DNA of 57,729 nucleotides, taken from CAYFUR01 sp964346275 (GTDB lineage Bacteria > Sumerlaeota > Sumerlaeia > SLMS01). Positions 17,280 to 25,494 of this stretch are shown piece by piece. Position numbers and translations under genes: made by a program. The DNA lies in NCBI GenBank assembly GCA_964346275.1, contig CAYFUR010000008.1, positions 1-57,729 on the forward strand. Direction: 5' to 3'. Position 1 is the first letter of the stretch. The number at the start of each line of letters is the position of its first letter. The notes below the pieces were generated by a model. That model searched no databases and was not told where the DNA came from. It worked only from the letters and a program-made list of their open reading frames with translations.

Positions 17280-19212
17280 AGCTCTCGGGAACCTGATCGG
17301 AAACGAGAAGGAGAGCGATGTCTTCTTCTTCGATGAATCCGAGCAATTCCTCATGGGAATAGGCAAATGGATCGGGGAAGACGCTGGGGAAGAGGAAGAG
17401 GCGTATAGACGCACCCTCATCAACGAAGTAGCCGGTGAAGAGCCCCTCGTTGGGGGTCCAGAAGGAGACGGTTTCACCGGGGCGAGCCTGGCTCATCAGG
17501 AAATCGGCGGCGGCCACATCGGGCTGGCCGGGATTGAGCCATGCAAAGTAATCGATGGGCGAACCGGGAGCCGCGGGATTGGCGGCGGAGTAGCGCGAAA
17601 GGCGCTCGGCGTCGCGATTCAGCAGCGTGACCGTTGCCGCGTCGAAGGCGCAGCAAAGAAGCGCGGCGGATAAGATGAGGCGGGAAACCCATCGCATGGA
17701 ATAGGAAATTTCCTCGGCAAGAACGGCGAGAGCCACCGCTCCGAACACGGGAAGAAACAGGGAAAATCGCGGAACCCAGCCGGCGATCAGAATCATGGGA
17801 GCAATGAGCGGAACCGCCGCAAGGGCGGCGAGGTACAGGCGCCGCACGGGATCGCCGGGGGCGATTTGCCACCTCTTCCGCAACGCCGCCATCAAAAGCA
17901 CCGCGATCATGGCCGGGAACAGCACGGCGGGCCAGGCAAGCCCGAACCCGCTTTCCATGGCATCGCCGCGATAGCCAAACGTATAGTCATAAAGATCTTC
18001 GCGCGGAAGCTCCCCCATCCCGGCTCCGAGGAATCCGATACGCCGCCAGGACTCGAAGTCAACGGCGGACCATGCCATCCAAAGCTTCTCGAAAAAGGGG
18101 GCTTGGTAGTATTGCATTTCCCCCATCTGGCGCGCGCCCTCCATGGGGTTGGGGGCCTCCGCCAGGGTCAAGGGGCCGATTTCGACGGCGAATGGGTAGA
18201 TCGGCGAGCCAAATTGCGTCCAGTTGCGCAGCATCCAGGGGAGGCCCGCGGCAGCGGCGAGAAGAAGCCCCAGGGCTGTATAGACGAGCAGGCCGCGCCG
18301 GGGCATAAGCATCCTCCGCGGCCCCCAAAGCATCAACGCGGCAAGGCCAAGCAAAACGCAGAGGATTGCCGCGTTGAATTTCGCGGCGAGGGCCAGTCCG
18401 GCGGCGGCAAACATCCAGAGAATCCGCGCGGGGCCGGCCTTTCCTCCCGCTGAGCCCAGCACGGCGCAGAAACCCACCGCAAACCATCCATTGGCGAAAA
18501 GGTCGGCATAGGCAATGGCCGATTGCATCAGGATGATGGGAACGGTGAGCGGAATCATGGCGGCGATGAGCGCCCGCGGCGGCGATGCACCCAGAGCGCG
18601 CGTCGCGCTATACACGGCGGGAATGAGAACGGGAAAGATCAGCCATTGCACGGCATTCACCCAAACCGTCGAGCCGGAAAGCATGATGCTGACCGCCATG
18701 AAAAGTTCGGTCCCGCGGGCAAAGAAATTTGTATAGAGGGATTCGCCGGGATACCAGCGCAGATCCCCATCCTGGGCCATGTGGACGGCGGTGCCGAGGT
18801 GGTAGCTCAGCCCATCATAGGAAAGCACCGGCGCGGAAACGCCGAGCCAGAGGAAGAACAGGGCGGTGGGCAGCGCGATCAACAGAAAGAGCCAGGCAAA
18901 GGTGTCGAACTGGTCCACCCACTGCCGGATTCGATTCCCGATAGGGCGTTTTTCCGTTTCGGAAGGGCGATTCAAAAAAAGGGTTCCGAACCAGGCAAGG
19001 GCCAGGAAGGCAGCTCCGAAATCGATGAGTGAATTCAGGCGAAAATGCCCTGCAAAACCGAGGGCGAAGGAGAGAGCCGTCCAGAAAACCGCCTGAAACG
19101 TCAGTGCGGCGGCCCACCGCTCGCCCGGCGCGAACGTCTCGTCGGCCCGCAGCGCCCTGCCCAGGACGCGGTGCCATGCGAAGATGAGAATGAAAAAGAA
19201 AAGCGGATACAT
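17191..19212 (-). CDS. GT39-like GT-C membrane glycosyltransferase
   Basis: A 673-residue polytopic membrane protein, starting MYPLFFFILIFAWHRVLG. The first large external loop has SYDGLSYHLGTAVHMAQDG, the acidic/His motif seen in dolichyl- or undecaprenyl-phosphate-sugar-dependent transferases. About 11 to 13 membrane segments follow, and then a soluble C-terminal region of about 180 residues (DYFAWLNPGQPDVAAADFL and onward), probably periplasmic. The N-terminal module matches the first half of the 1200-residue protein at 48262-51864, where DSMTYHLPKV is the equivalent motif. It carries two GTCTATAC words (complement at 17403 and 18278). The acceptor and donor are unknown; a surface glycan or glycoprotein role is inferred. 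Confidence 0.75.
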   Translation of the reverse strand: MYPLFFFILIFAWHRVLGRALRADETFAPGERWAAALTFQAVFWTALSFALGFAGHFRLNSLIDFGAAFLALAWFGTLFLNRPSETEKRPIGNRIRQWVDQFDTFAWLFLLIALPTALFFLWLGVSAPVLSYDGLSYHLGTAVHMAQDGDLRWYPGESLYTNFFARGTELFMAVSIMLSGSTVWVNAVQWLIFPVLIPAVYSATRALGASPPRALIAAMIPLTVPIILMQSAIAYADLFANGWFAVGFCAVLGSAGGKAGPARILWMFAAAGLALAAKFNAAILCVLLGLAALMLWGPRRMLMPRRGLLVYTALGLLLAAAAGLPWMLRNWTQFGSPIYPFAVEIGPLTLAEAPNPMEGARQMGEMQYYQAPFFEKLWMAWSAVDFESWRRIGFLGAGMGELPREDLYDYTFGYRGDAMESGFGLAWPAVLFPAMIAVLLMAALRKRWQIAPGDPVRRLYLAALAAVPLIAPMILIAGWVPRFSLFLPVFGAVALAVLAEEISYSMRWVSRLILSAALLCCAFDAATVTLLNRDAERLSRYSAANPAAPGSPIDYFAWLNPGQPDVAAADFLMSQARPGETVSFWTPNEGLFTGYFVDEGASIRLFLFPSVFPDPFAYSHEELLGFIEEEDIALLLVSDQVPESFIDLIEGQGSEEIYNRAGYRVFEFPAHRR

Positions 19213-19341
19213 GGCGTTCAGGTGCCGGGCGGGATGCGTTGGGCGCCTCTCATGGGCGTTTTTCGCCCAGCCTGCCCGCTCCGTGGCAATGGGAACCTGC
19301 CCATCCCGGCATGGTAGACGCTCGGACAAGACGAAACCGTT

Positions 19342-19734
19342 ATGAGTCGGAGGACGAAATTGGCGGACGACAAGTTACTCAAATCAGCGGAAAAGCTCGG
19401 CATCACAAGCGCCGAGCGCCACATCTTCCTCTGCTGCGACCAGACGAAAGCGAAGTGCTGCAGCCAGAAAGAGGGAATGAAGGCCTGGAAGTATCTGAAA
19501 AAGCGCCTCAAGGAACTTGGCCTGAGCAAGCGCGGAGGAGTTCTGATGACCAAGGCCAACTGCCTCGATCTCTGCAAGAAAGGCCCCCTGGCGGTCATTT
19601 ATCCCGAGGGCACGTGGTATCACTCGTGCCACCCGGATGTGCTCGAGCGAATCCTTCAGGAGCATATTCTGAAAGGAGAACCGGTGGAGGAATACGTGAT
19701 CACAGAGAATGCTCTGGTCGAGGAAGAGGCCTAA
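19342..19734 (+). CDS. Thioredoxin-like 2Fe-2S ferredoxin
   Basis: A 130-residue protein of the thioredoxin-fold [2Fe-2S] ferredoxin family (Shethna/NuoE-related). The cluster ligands are in two pairs: the first region is FLCCDQTKAKCCSQKEG and the second is TKANCLDLCKKGPLAVI. The conserved GTWYHSCHPDVLERIL segment follows. It probably transfers single electrons in the cytoplasm. The ATG at 19342 has only a weak SD. The upstream glycosyltransferase is divergent and its start is 129 bases away. A weak hairpin followed by TTTTT is present after the stop. Confidence 0.87.
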   Translation: MSRRTKLADDKLLKSAEKLGITSAERHIFLCCDQTKAKCCSQKEGMKAWKYLKKRLKELGLSKRGGVLMTKANCLDLCKKGPLAVIYPEGTWYHSCHPDVLERILQEHILKGEPVEEYVITENALVEEEA

Positions 19735-19751
19735 GCCACTCTCGTTGGAAA

Positions 19752-19769
19752 GAGCCCAGGCTCATTTTT
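19752..19769 (+). terminator. Weak Rho-independent terminator after the ferredoxin gene
   Basis: GAGC and GCTC arms with a four-base loop are followed by A and five T, 18 bases past the ferredoxin stop. The stem is short, so the call is tentative. A GTCTATAC copy follows at 19801-19808. Confidence 0.35.
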
Positions 19770-19848
19770 CCGTTGCCGCAATGTTTTGCCTGTAAAATGT
19801 GTCTATACAGAGGTGGAGCCGGCGCCTCTGGCTCTGCATTATGCTTCT

Positions 19849-20646
19849 TCACCCTCCCGGTTGAATGCGCCTCCAGAAGTCCGCCGCGCGAAGCCGTCCT
19901 TCGTGGTGATATTCATGAAGGCGAATCAGGCCCTCCAAAAACTGCAAAGCTTCTCCCTCGCCGATTTGGGCCGCCTCGCCCCCGCGAGCAGATTCGTAAA
20001 GGAACCGCGCAGCGGATGGCGGCAAAGGGACCCTGGGGTCGCGGGGATCTGTGTCCATGGGCCAAACCGGTGCTCCGGCGGGCTGGTGGCCGCGCGCATG
20101 CAGCGTCGCCGTTTCCAGGTCGAGCCAGAAGATCTTTGGCTTGAGTTGGCCGGAAGGCCAGGGGCGAAGAAGCGCCGGGTCGAGTTGGGGTTGGTAACCG
20201 GAAGCGGACTGAATCCGGATGAATCCCCGGCAAGAGGCCAGCAGGGCGTTTTTGCCGGATTGAGGATCCAGTTCCTTGAGCGCGTCCAGCAGAGCCTGGA
20301 AAATCTCCTCCGCGGCCTGGTGGATGTCGCAGGCACGCCAGGCAGCCTCCGCCAGAAGAAGCCCAAGGCTGAATCGCTCGAAATCCGAGACAATGGCCTC
20401 CGGCGATTCCAGGAGGGAGGCCTCGCGCAAAGTGCCCATCTCGGCGTGCTCTTTGAGGGAAAGCGTCGCCTCGACAAGGGAAAGCGGCTGGAGGACGGAG
20501 CGATAAGGATTCTTGGGCCGGCGCAGGCCGCGGGCATAGATCGCCAGCCGGCCATATTCCGGAGAGATGGCGTGAACCACTTCCGACGTGTTGCCGGTCT
20601 CGTGGCTCTTGAGAATGATCGCGTGGCAAATAACCGGAGCCGTCAT
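19849..20646 (-). CDS. recO: DNA repair protein RecO
   Basis: RecO acts with RecR and RecF in loading RecA on SSB-coated single strands. The 265-residue protein starts with the OB-fold typical of RecO: AIILKSHETGNTSEVVHAIS and YGRLAIYARGLRRPKNPYRS. A helical region follows, with FSLGLLLAEAAWRACDIHQ. The usual zinc-binding cysteines in the C-terminal half are absent, a common variation. The C-terminus ends with LEGLIRLHEYHHEGRLRAADF, which matches the family's last helices. Its ATG lies just after the terminator of the STAS gene upstream, so it probably has its own promoter or relies on read-through. Confidence 0.88.
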   Translation of the reverse strand: MTAPVICHAIILKSHETGNTSEVVHAISPEYGRLAIYARGLRRPKNPYRSVLQPLSLVEATLSLKEHAEMGTLREASLLESPEAIVSDFERFSLGLLLAEAAWRACDIHQAAEEIFQALLDALKELDPQSGKNALLASCRGFIRIQSASGYQPQLDPALLRPWPSGQLKPKIFWLDLETATLHARGHQPAGAPVWPMDTDPRDPRVPLPPSAARFLYESARGGEAAQIGEGEALQFLEGLIRLHEYHHEGRLRAADFWRRIQPGG

Positions 20647-20649
20647 GGC

Positions 20650-20680
20650 CCAAGAAAGAAGGGCGGGCCGGGCCCGCCCT
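20650..20680 (-). terminator. Rho-independent terminator of the STAS gene at 20707
   Basis: On the minus strand, AGGGCGGGC, loop CCG and GCCCGCCCT form a nine-pair GC stem (20660-20680), followed by the T-rich TCTTTCTT. It lies 26 bases after the STAS gene stop and ends four bases before the recO start. Confidence 0.7.
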
Positions 20681-20706
20681 CAACGGAATTCCATACGGGC
20701 CTCAAA

Positions 20707-21306
20707 TCAGTCGGAGGGACAGCGCCCGCCTTCCTCCTGGAGGCTCTTCTCCAGATATTCGATCACCGCCTGGAAGCGGACTTCGTTCTGCTCGTCGACC
20801 TTGATCAGGTCCTTGTGGGCCTCCAAAGTCAGGCAGATTTGCCGGAGCTTGTCGCTCTCGCCATTTTCCTCGGGGGGAGCGAGTTCCTTCTCGCCCCGGG
20901 CGAGATCCTTGCTGCCGCCACTGCGAATTTCCAGCAGGTGGGTGAGGCCAAGGTTCTTGAGCAGGCGCTGGCAATGGTCGTTCACATTGACGGCGACCAC
21001 GCGGCCTCCGTCCTGCTGGACGAGGGAGATACAGATTCCGGCCACAACGCCCATGAAGGTAGAATCCATGGTTTCGCACTCGTGGAGGTCGAGCACGAAT
21101 TTCTGGCCCTCCTGGCGAAGCGAAATAAAGTGATCAGAGAATCTCTTGAGAGGCAGAGAATTAGAGAAACTGCCACGGCCGAGGACACGGACAAGCCCGA
21201 TGCGGCCTTCTTCGAGGACCGCGCAAAGGATTGTCCGGCTCGCATCCTGTTCTTTTTCTTTCTGGTTATCAGTCATGGGACCACGCATCGTTGCGGAGTG
21301 CAGCAC
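20707..21306 (-). CDS. STAS-domain regulatory protein with charged C-terminal extension
   Basis: A 199-residue protein. GTG 21306 is chosen because GAGGAG lies eight bases upstream; two in-frame ATGs (21288, 21276) have no SD. The STAS core occupies about residues 25-135, with FVLDLHECETMDSTFMGVVAG. The serine in MDSTFMG aligns with the phospho-acceptor of SpoIIAA-like proteins. An Arg/Glu/Asp-rich region of about 60 residues follows (LARGEKELAPPEENGESDKL, then a helix), absent from simple antagonists. It may therefore regulate something other than a sigma factor. It is the third STAS-like protein in the window. Confidence 0.8.
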   Translation of the reverse strand: MLHSATMRGPMTDNQKEKEQDASRTILCAVLEEGRIGLVRVLGRGSFSNSLPLKRFSDHFISLRQEGQKFVLDLHECETMDSTFMGVVAGICISLVQQDGGRVVAVNVNDHCQRLLKNLGLTHLLEIRSGGSKDLARGEKELAPPEENGESDKLRQICLTLEAHKDLIKVDEQNEVRFQAVIEYLEKSLQEEGGRCPSD

Positions 21307-21590
21307 TGGGGGAACTCCTCAAAGTCGGCTCGGTCACCGGCATTTTTGGGATTTTCAAGTTGAGGAACCATTTCCTCGTCATAATTACGGCCTATCACGT
21401 GCTTTTTTGAGTGTGTGAGTCAAATCCATTCGGGCATTTTCTCTACCGATTCACAAACTGTCTCTAAAATATTTATAGGACAGAACAGCGAAATCGGCGA
21501 CTTGATCGGACTCTCGGAAGCTCTGATTTCTATTAACCGTTTGAATTGCAGGGTCTTGAGCGGGAGCAAATTGCACTGAGGAGCAGGAAT
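21307..21590. promoter_or_regulatory. AT-rich divergent intergenic region
   Basis: The 284 bases separate the STAS gene (minus) from the sulfur operon (plus). They are clearly more AT-rich than the genes, with AAAATATTTATAGG at 21463-21480 and TTTCTATTAACC near 21526. Promoters for both directions probably lie here. I cannot assign a -35/-10 pair with confidence. The last part carries GAGGAG at 21578-21583, the SD of the desulfurase. Confidence 0.5.
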
Positions 21591-22721
21591 TTGGTTTTTC
21601 TTGATCACGCGGCCACATCAGCAATGGATCCGCGAATACTGGAGCAACTGGAAGCGGAACTTCAGGAGCCTTTGAACGCCTCGTCAGTCCACAAGTATGG
21701 CCAACAAGCCAAGGCACGCATGGAAAAAGCGCGCAAAGAGCTCGCCAATTTAATCGGGGCAAACCCGAAAGACGTGGTTTTTACATCGAGCGCTTCCGAG
21801 GCGAACAATCTGGCGATTCGCGGCCTTTTTTCCGCCCTGGAGCGCCGAGGCAACCGTTTTCATGCTTATTCCTCGCAACTGGAGCATTCATGCGTCAAGG
21901 AAACCCTGAACTCTTTATCTGCCAGAGAAAATGTTCTCGTCTCGAATATGGACGTCGATCCCGATGGGAGAGTCCGCCTGCCGCATGCACGGCAACCGGC
22001 GGACCTGCTCTGCTTGATGGCCGTTCAGAACGAAACGGGTGTGCTCCAGAACCTCGAGGACGGCCGCCAATGGGCGCGGGAGCATGACGCGCTCTGGTTG
22101 TGCGATATCACCCAGGCGTTTGGCTTGCTGGAAATTGATGTGTCGACGCTCGGCGCCGGCCTGGTTTCTTTTTCTTCGCACAAGGTGGCCGGCCCCCCCG
22201 GCGTGGGGGCCCTGGCGGGCCCGGGCCTGAGCCGACTGGACCCGCTGATCACCGGCGGGCCCCAGGAAAACGAAATGCGGGCGGGCACCCAGCCCGTGGC
22301 CCTCGTCAGCGCCTTTGTCCAGGCCGCGCTCCTGGCACGCCGGGAACGCCAACAACGGCATGCCCACCTGGCTGCCCTGGAAGATGCGTTTCTGGCGAAG
22401 CTCCGGGAAGACTCCACTCCCTTTCAGTTAAACGGAGAGAAAGCTCCCCGCCTGCCCGGTTTTTTGAATCTCTCCTTCCCGGGACGTACCGGCGCCGATC
22501 TGGTGATCGCCCTGGACGCGCAGGGCTTCTGCGTGTCCTCGGGATCCGCCTGCGCCACCGGGGTCATGGAAACCTCGGACGCGCTCGCCGCCATGTTTCC
22601 CGACGACCCCGAGCGGGCAGCGGGAGCTGTCCGCATCACTCCGGGCCCGGAAAACACCATCGAGGAGATGCTGGCTCTGGCCGAGGCAATCGGCCGCATT
22701 GTGCCGCGCCCCGCCAAGTAG
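21591..22721 (+). CDS. Cysteine desulfurase (NifS/IscS-type)
   Basis: A PLP enzyme that takes sulfur from cysteine as an enzyme-bound persulfide. TTG 21591 is the start because GAGGAG ends seven bases before it and the protein then opens VFLDHAATSAMDPR, the family's true N-terminus (376 residues). The PLP lysine is in FSSHKVAGPPGVGAL. The catalytic cysteine is in CVSSGSACATGVMETSD, with the short group-I-like loop. It leads a cluster with an ArsR regulator, a membrane rhodanese and a CoA-disulfide reductase-rhodanese, so it may feed or relieve a sulfane-sulfur pool. No Fe-S scaffold gene is adjacent. Confidence 0.9.
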   Translation: MVFLDHAATSAMDPRILEQLEAELQEPLNASSVHKYGQQAKARMEKARKELANLIGANPKDVVFTSSASEANNLAIRGLFSALERRGNRFHAYSSQLEHSCVKETLNSLSARENVLVSNMDVDPDGRVRLPHARQPADLLCLMAVQNETGVLQNLEDGRQWAREHDALWLCDITQAFGLLEIDVSTLGAGLVSFSSHKVAGPPGVGALAGPGLSRLDPLITGGPQENEMRAGTQPVALVSAFVQAALLARRERQQRHAHLAALEDAFLAKLREDSTPFQLNGEKAPRLPGFLNLSFPGRTGADLVIALDAQGFCVSSGSACATGVMETSDALAAMFPDDPERAAGAVRITPGPENTIEEMLALAEAIGRIVPRPAK

Positions 22722-22824
22722 CCACGTCCGGTTCCGATGATCGGGCAGGAGCAATACTGCGGACGGATTCTCCCTTGACTCCGGCGCCGCTTATTTTCTT
22801 CTATTCCCCAAGAGGAATATGGAC

Positions 22825-23205
22825 ATGGGCGAAATGAAGATCAACGAAGAGATGGTCACCTGCATTGCCGAGCGTTTTCGCGTTCTCAGCGATCGCACCC
22901 GCATCCGCATCCTGCTCCGGCTGAAAGCAGGGCCCGCGAATGTCGGATCCCTGGCTCGGGATGTGGGTCTGAGCCAATCGTCCATATCCAAGCACCTGGC
23001 GCAGCTCCGCCAGGTTGGCATTCTGCAGGTTCAGCGCGAGGGCACGCATGCGCTCTATAGCATTCGCGACCCCCAGATTTTCGATTTGTGCGCCCTGATG
23101 TGCGAGGGGGTGCGCCGCCATCACGGTGCCATGCACGAGGCGCTGGGCCTTTCCTCGGATCAGTCCGATGAGATTCTTTCAAGAAAAGAGGATTCACACG
23201 CGTGA
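22825..23205 (+). CDS. ArsR-family transcriptional regulator
   Basis: A 126-residue winged-helix repressor. ATG 22825 is preferred to ATG 22819 because GAGG lies nine bases before the former and only three before the latter. The DNA-reading helix is in VGLSQSSISKHLAQLRQVG. Potential sensor residues are Cys13 in the first helix, Cys89 and Cys93 (FDLCALMCEG) and His99-His100 in the last helix. Paired cysteines in these places are used for metal or persulfide sensing in this family. Its stop overlaps the GTG of the rhodanese gene (GTGA), so it is cotranslated with the sulfur genes it presumably controls. Confidence 0.9.
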   Translation: MGEMKINEEMVTCIAERFRVLSDRTRIRILLRLKAGPANVGSLARDVGLSQSSISKHLAQLRQVGILQVQREGTHALYSIRDPQIFDLCALMCEGVRRHHGAMHEALGLSSDQSDEILSRKEDSHA

Positions 23206-23771
23206 GCTTTCCAACGGTTACACCAGTGGAAGCAAAGAAGAAGATGGAAGGCGAGGGCCGCTGCCTGCTGGTGGATGTCCGCACAGGCGCTGAATACCGG
23301 GCCCAGTCGGTAGCGGGTTCCGTGCTCGCGCCGGTGCAGTCGCTCGATGCGGACGTGTTTCTCAAAGAGCATCCGGACGCAAAAGAGCGTGAATTACTGA
23401 TCATCTGCCGCTCGGGTTCCCGGGCCCGGATGGCAGCGGAGAAGCTCTGCGCGGCGGGCATGCAGAATCTCGCCGTCGTCGAGGGCGGAATCCAGGCCTG
23501 GGCGGGGGCCGGTCTGCCGCTGGAAAAGGGAGAGTCGAAAGTTCTCCCGCTGGATCGCCAGGTACGCATCGTTATTGGGTTGGCCGTCCTGGCTTTTGGT
23601 GTTCTCGGGTTTGCCGTCCACCCCGGCTTTGCTTTGGCGGCCGCCGCGATGGGAGGCGGACTGGCTTTCGCCGGGGCAACGGACTGGTGCCCATTGGCCC
23701 TGGTGGTGGCCGCAATGCCCTGGAACAAAGGCCGGAGCGCGTCCTGCCCCCTGAAACAGCAGAACGAATAA
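23202..23771 (+). CDS. Membrane-anchored rhodanese (DUF2892-type)
   Basis: A 189-residue protein with an N-terminal rhodanese domain (residues 5-110) whose active loop is CRSGSR, with Cys69 as the persulfide carrier. The C-terminal half has two hydrophobic segments of the DUF2892 type: IVIGLAVLAFGVLGFAVHPG, then FAGATDWCPLALVVAAMPW. The architecture resembles E. coli YgaP, which carries sulfur at the inner membrane. It starts at GTG within the ArsR stop codon, a translationally coupled pair. The DWCPL cysteine in the membrane part is conserved in this type and could pass the persulfide onward. Confidence 0.9.
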   Translation: MSFPTVTPVEAKKKMEGEGRCLLVDVRTGAEYRAQSVAGSVLAPVQSLDADVFLKEHPDAKERELLIICRSGSRARMAAEKLCAAGMQNLAVVEGGIQAWAGAGLPLEKGESKVLPLDRQVRIVIGLAVLAFGVLGFAVHPGFALAAAAMGGGLAFAGATDWCPLALVVAAMPWNKGRSASCPLKQQNE

Positions 23772-23802
23772 TCTGAGATGTCTCGACAAGGAGTCGTTTT
23801 GA

Positions 23803-25494
23803 ATGAGTGCTGAAAAGATGGTTATCATTGGTGGCGTGGCGGGAGGCGCAAGCTGCGCCGCCCGGGCTCGCCGTCTGAGTGAAGAGGCGCAAATCACCGT
23901 GCTTGAGCGAGGGCCCTATGTGTCCTTTGCCAACTGCGGGCTGCCCTATCACATCGGCGGAGAAATCCCGGACCGGGACAAGCTGATCCTGCGGACGCCC
24001 GAGGCCCTGGAGAATCTGTACAAGCTCGATGTGCGTGTGAGGACGGAAGCGGTCGCGATCGACCGGGAGAAAAAGGCGGTCAAGGTCCGCCAGGTGGATA
24101 ACGGCAGGGAAGAGTCTCTCCCCTACGATAAGCTGGTGATCTCCACAGGCGCGGAGCCCATGAAGCCGCCCATCCCCGGTATCGACCGCGAGGGGCTTTT
24201 CACTCTGCGCAACATTCCCGACACGGATCGTATTATCGCGTGGATCGAAGAGAAAAAAGCCCAGAACGCCGTTGTGGCCGGTGGTGGATATATCGGGCTG
24301 GAGATGGCGGAACAGCTTGAACGCCGGGGGCTGAAGGTCTCCGTGGCGGAGGCTCTGCCCCAGATCATGGGCCCGCTCGACCCCGAAATGTCCCGCTTGC
24401 TCCAAAGGGAAATGGAAACGAACGGAATCGACTTTCATCTGAGCGATGGCGTGGATTGCTTCGATGAACCGCAAGAAGGGGCAAAAGCCGCAACGGTGGT
24501 TCTGAAGAGCGGGACGCGGCTCCCGGCGGACCTGGTGATCCTCGGCATGGGCGTGAAGCCAGAGCACGGCCTGGCGCGGGAAGCAGGATTGGAAATCGGC
24601 CAGCTCGGCGGGATCCGCGTGGACGACCACATGAAAACGAGCGACAATGATATATACGCTATCGGGGACGCCGTGGAGGTGCGCGACGGCGTAACAAGGG
24701 AATGGACCCTGGTGCCGCTGGCGGGTCCGGCAAACCGCCAGGGACGCATCGTGGCGGATAATGTTTACGGCGAAGAAGCTGTCTATAAGGGCACATGGGG
24801 AACCGCCGGCATTCGCCTCTACAGCCTCGTGGGCGCCTGCACGGGAGCAAACGAAAAGCGCCTGGAGAAACTCGGGTGGAAATACGAAGCCGTGCACCTC
24901 CATCCAGGCAACCACGTGGGTTATTATCCCGGCGCCACGCCGATTGCGATGAAGCTGCTGTTCTCGCCGGAAAACGGCCGGCTCTTCGGCGCCCAGGCCG
25001 TCGGAAAGGAAGGCGCGGAGCGGCGCATCGACGTGATCGCGGCGGCAATCATGGCGGGAATGACCGTCGAAGATCTCGCGCAGGTGGAGCTTTGTTACGC
25101 ACCGCCCTTTGGCGCGGCGAAGGACCCGGTCAATCTCGCCGGCATGGCGGCGGAAAACGTCAATCACGGCTTGTCCGATGTGGTTCACTGGGACGAGGTG
25201 GACCAACTCGACTGGGATCAGAACGTGATCCTGGATGTGCGTGAAGAGGCGGAACTGGCGCAGGGCCGCCTTCCTCATTCTCTCCATATTCCCCTCGGCC
25301 AGTTGCGCGACCGGCTTGGAGAGCTGCCCCGGGACAAGCGCATCGTGGCCCATTGCGCCAGCGGCCAGCGATCCTACAACGCCATCCGCGTTCTGCGGCA
25401 GCATGGCTTTGACGCGGCGAACCTGAGCGGATCGATTAAGACGTGGAGTCCGATGCAGGAGGAAGATCCCAGTTCAGCCGGAACGCCTGGATAA
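23803..25494 (+). CDS. CoA-disulfide reductase with fused C-terminal rhodanese
   Basis: An FAD/NAD(P)H-dependent disulfide reductase, 563 residues. The FAD-binding IIGGVAGGASCAAR lies at the N-terminus. The single redox cysteine is Cys45, in FANCGLPYHIGG, as in CoA-disulfide reductases and NADH-dependent persulfide reductases (Npsr). The NAD(P) site is VVAGGGYIGLEMAEQL. Residues from about 455 form a rhodanese domain with DVREEAEL and the active loop HCASGQRS. The fusion is typical of enzymes that reduce CoA persulfide or polysulfide. AAGGAG lies ten bases before the ATG. The last 59 bases overlap the convergent glycogen-debranching gene. Confidence 0.92.
   Translation: MSAEKMVIIGGVAGGASCAARARRLSEEAQITVLERGPYVSFANCGLPYHIGGEIPDRDKLILRTPEALENLYKLDVRVRTEAVAIDREKKAVKVRQVDNGREESLPYDKLVISTGAEPMKPPIPGIDREGLFTLRNIPDTDRIIAWIEEKKAQNAVVAGGGYIGLEMAEQLERRGLKVSVAEALPQIMGPLDPEMSRLLQREMETNGIDFHLSDGVDCFDEPQEGAKAATVVLKSGTRLPADLVILGMGVKPEHGLAREAGLEIGQLGGIRVDDHMKTSDNDIYAIGDAVEVRDGVTREWTLVPLAGPANRQGRIVADNVYGEEAVYKGTWGTAGIRLYSLVGACTGANEKRLEKLGWKYEAVHLHPGNHVGYYPGATPIAMKLLFSPENGRLFGAQAVGKEGAERRIDVIAAAIMAGMTVEDLAQVELCYAPPFGAAKDPVNLAGMAAENVNHGLSDVVHWDEVDQLDWDQNVILDVREEAELAQGRLPHSLHIPLGQLRDRLGELPRDKRIVAHCASGQRSYNAIRVLRQHGFDAANLSGSIKTWSPMQEEDPSSAGTPG

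Noticed and set aside
23572..25404. 610-residue frame antisense to the CoA-disulfide reductase
   Set aside because: It mirrors a clear oxidoreductase-rhodanese gene and has no motifs of its own.
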